64,000 nucleotides of DNA, from the NCBI RefSeq assembly GCF_001696615.3, contig NZ_CP032279.1, positions 2,852,001-2,916,000 of the forward strand, read 5' to 3'. This document shows, in pieces, positions 62,423-64,000 of this stretch (its first letter is position 1; every line of letters starts with the position of its first letter). Made by a program: the position numbers and the translations under genes. Below the pieces are notes generated by a model. The model worked only from the letters and a program-made list of their open reading frames with translations, was not told where the DNA came from and did no database searches. Source of the stretch: Acinetobacter sp. WCHAc010034 (lineage in GTDB: Bacteria > Pseudomonadota > Gammaproteobacteria > Pseudomonadales > Moraxellaceae).

Positions 62423-63874
62423 TTATTTGGCTGCAGCTTTGCGTTCAGCGGATGAAGGCTGAGCTTGAACGGCATCTGAGCTGCTGGCTTTAATGCCGCC
62501 GCCCAAAGACTTGTACAGTTCAACCTGATTGTTCAGGTTAGCCTGCTCCAGCAGCAGCAGGCCTTGCTCAGCAGCGTAGGAGGTACGCTGCGCATCCAGC
62601 ACCGTCAAATAGTTGTCAATGCCTGCGCGGAAGCGGGCATTCGACAGCTTGTAAGTGGTATTGGTGGCATCGACCAGGCGGCGCTGCGCGGAAATGCGGT
62701 CGCCGATGTTCTGGCGCACAGCCAGCGCATCGTTGACTTCGCTGAATGCGGTCTGCACGGATTTTTCATAGTCTGACAATGCAATCTGCTGGTCAGTTTC
62801 TGAAATTTTCACATTGGCTTTGCGCGTGCCCCAGTCCCAGAGCGGAATGTCCAGGCTTGGGCCGACCGACCAGATAAAAGCGCCGGATTTAAACAGGTCG
62901 CTCAGGTCAGTCGATGCATAGCCGGCGGAACCGGTCAGGCTGATGGTCGGGAATAATTTCGCTTTGGCAGCGCCAATATTCGCGCCGGCAGCGGACAGCT
63001 TATATTCGGCTGCCCGGACATCTGGACGGTTGTTCAGCAGGTCGCTTGGCAAGCCCGCGCCAATCGCGCTGTTGGCGGTAATGCGGCTGACGCGCTGATT
63101 CGGCAGCAGGTTTGCAGGAACCTGCTGGCCCACCAGGAGGTTCAGCGTGTTCTGCGCCTGAGCGACTTGGGTTTTGTAGTTCGCTACGTCATTGCGCGCA
63201 GTTTCAACAGAAATCTGCGCCTGGCGCACCGGAACTTCACTGTCGATGCCGACATCAAAGCGCTTCTTGTTCAGATTGTAAGATTCAAGCTGCGTTTTGA
63301 GGGTCTGATCGGCCAGCTTCAGGTTGGCATTGGCGAAAGAATAGCTGAGCCATGCCTGGGCAACTTGGCCAACCAGCGCGATCTGCGTTGCGTCACGCGC
63401 GCTTGCGGTGGCCAGGTAGCTGTCCAAGGCATTGTCTTTCAGGCTGCGGACACGGCCCCAGAAATCCAGCTCATACGCCGTCACGCCTAAGCCGACATTG
63501 TAGGAAGTCACCGGCTTCTGCGAATTGAGCGTGTCTTGGCGCAATACGCCGCCGCTGGCGCCAATGGTCGGAAGCTGATTATTGGAAGTGATCTGGTACT
63601 GCTGCTGCGCGCGCTGAATATTCAGGGCGGCAACACGCAAGTCACGGTTATTGGCCAGTGCCAGATCCAGCACCTGAGTCAGGCGCTGGTCAGCAAAGAA
63701 ATCTTTATAGCCTTGGGCCGCAGCGGATGAGCCAGAAGCATAGCTGCTGAAGCCTTCCGGAATATTCGCCTGAGCGGCTGGTTCTGGACCGCGCATGCTT
63801 TGGCAGGCAGCCAAAGCAAGCGCAAGTGAAGAAACCGCAATGCTACGACCTGCAATAGACCATACTTTTTGCAT
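62423..63874 (-). CDS. adeK: Outer-membrane efflux channel AdeK (AdeIJK system)
   Basis: A 483-residue TolC-family lipoprotein, the outer-membrane duct of the RND pump AdeIJK that exports many antibiotics and lipophilic compounds in Acinetobacter. The signal peptide ends LALAAC (lipobox Cys near 24). The sequence follows A. baumannii AdeK over its length: NRDLRVAALNIQRAQQQYQI, TAYELDFWGRVRSL, FDVGIDSEVPVRQAQIS and GLPSDLLNNRPDV. ATG 63874 overlaps the adeJ stop (TGATG); GTG 63877 is the alternative start with AGGAG eight bases upstream. Its terminator has been interrupted by a MITE-like element. Confidence 0.96.
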   Translation of the reverse strand: MQKVWSIAGRSIAVSSLALALAACQSMRGPEPAAQANIPEGFSSYASGSSAAAQGYKDFFADQRLTQVLDLALANNRDLRVAALNIQRAQQQYQITSNNQLPTIGASGGVLRQDTLNSQKPVTSYNVGLGVTAYELDFWGRVRSLKDNALDSYLATASARDATQIALVGQVAQAWLSYSFANANLKLADQTLKTQLESYNLNKKRFDVGIDSEVPVRQAQISVETARNDVANYKTQVAQAQNTLNLLVGQQVPANLLPNQRVSRITANSAIGAGLPSDLLNNRPDVRAAEYKLSAAGANIGAAKAKLFPTISLTGSAGYASTDLSDLFKSGAFIWSVGPSLDIPLWDWGTRKANVKISETDQQIALSDYEKSVQTAFSEVNDALAVRQNIGDRISAQRRLVDATNTTYKLSNARFRAGIDNYLTVLDAQRTSYAAEQGLLLLEQANLNNQVELYKSLGGGIKASSSDAVQAQPSSAERKAAAK

Positions 63875-64000
63875 CACGATGTTTGCTCCTGATTGTTTTG
63901 TTTCTTAGGTTTGTATTTAAAGATGGTGCGAATCCAAACAAAGAAGACTGGAATGAAGAAAATACCTAAAAGCGTCGAGCTGATTACGCCGCCAAGCACA
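63874..64000 (-). CDS. adeJ: AdeJ RND transporter, C-terminal end only
   Basis: The minus strand at the window edge encodes the last 41 residues of an RND pump, VLGGVISSTLLGIFFIPVFFV (read in parts) with a final membrane helix, then a basic and polar cytoplasmic tail ending NNQEQTS. This is the end of the inner-membrane proton-driven pump that pairs with AdeI and AdeK. The stop overlaps the adeK start. The 5' part lies beyond the window. Confidence 0.92.
   Translation of the reverse strand, partial: VLGGVISSTLLGIFFIPVFFVWIRTIFKYKPKKQNNQEQTS

Overview
The window reads as a chromosomal segment of a gammaproteobacterium of the genus Acinetobacter, probably a species outside the baumannii group. 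The evidence is a pmrCAB operon in the Acinetobacter order, an AdeIJK-type efflux locus (adeK plus the last codons of adeJ), a wax ester synthase of the AtfA type, the divergent gatCAB / mreBCD-maf-rng arrangement, ThrH, and a Csu-like archaic fimbrial locus. Most core genes have moderate GC. Two short islets, about 2.8-5.1 kb and 53.6-55.9 kb, are visibly AT-rich.

Layout. 0-2.8 kb: an edge-truncated gene, a DJ-1/PfpI protein and two exported proteins of unknown role. 2.8-5.1 kb: an AT-rich islet with two copies of a dispersed repeat around an unknown gene, then a membrane protein resembling the putative phage abortive-infection (putAbiC) family. 5.1-13.4 kb: gatCAB (tRNA amidation) divergent from mreBCD-maf-rng (cell shape and RNA processing). 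13.4-16.6 kb: wax ester synthase, cysH, thrH. 16.6-19.5 kb: two tandem FadL-type porins. 20.2-25.3 kb: a compact spore-coat-U-type chaperone-usher pilus locus with an extra convergent pilin. 25.8-34 kb: catalase-like lipoprotein, tRNA-Arg, aroP, a lone prpF, a diguanylate cyclase, ispA, putP. 34-41.6 kb: SPFH/NfeD pair, patatin-like lipoprotein, acyltransferase, siderophore-type MFS importer, DUF481 protein, and a TonB receptor behind a perfect Fur box. 41.8-46.3 kb: pmrCAB and a convergent PAP2 phosphatase. 46.6-51.4 kb: amt and a GltIJKL-type amino-acid ABC importer. 51.9-55.9 kb: two unknowns, a DUF559 nuclease-like gene among hairpin repeats, and a decayed SIR2-family gene. 56-64 kb: valS, an unknown, an SDR, a Dph6-like ATPase, two YbjQ-family genes, adeK and the adeJ 3' end.

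Working together. pmrCAB and the convergent PAP2 gene each have an exact TTTAAG-N5-TTTAAG direct repeat upstream, which fits the PmrA-box pattern, so they look like one lipid A remodelling unit under PmrA. The TonB receptor and the RhtX/FptX-like importer would carry a foreign siderophore from the outer membrane to the cytoplasm; no siderophore biosynthesis genes are present. Both AT-rich defence-like islets sit directly beyond the terminator of a translation gene (gatB, valS) and share one dispersed repeat family.

The most striking non-genic signal is a 176-bp MITE-like element (19-bp terminal inverted repeats, 11-bp perfect target duplication) that landed in the tetraloop hairpin terminator behind adeK and split it. 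No insertion sequence with a transposase, CRISPR array, rRNA or integrase was seen. All calls are from reading the sequence; no database search was run.
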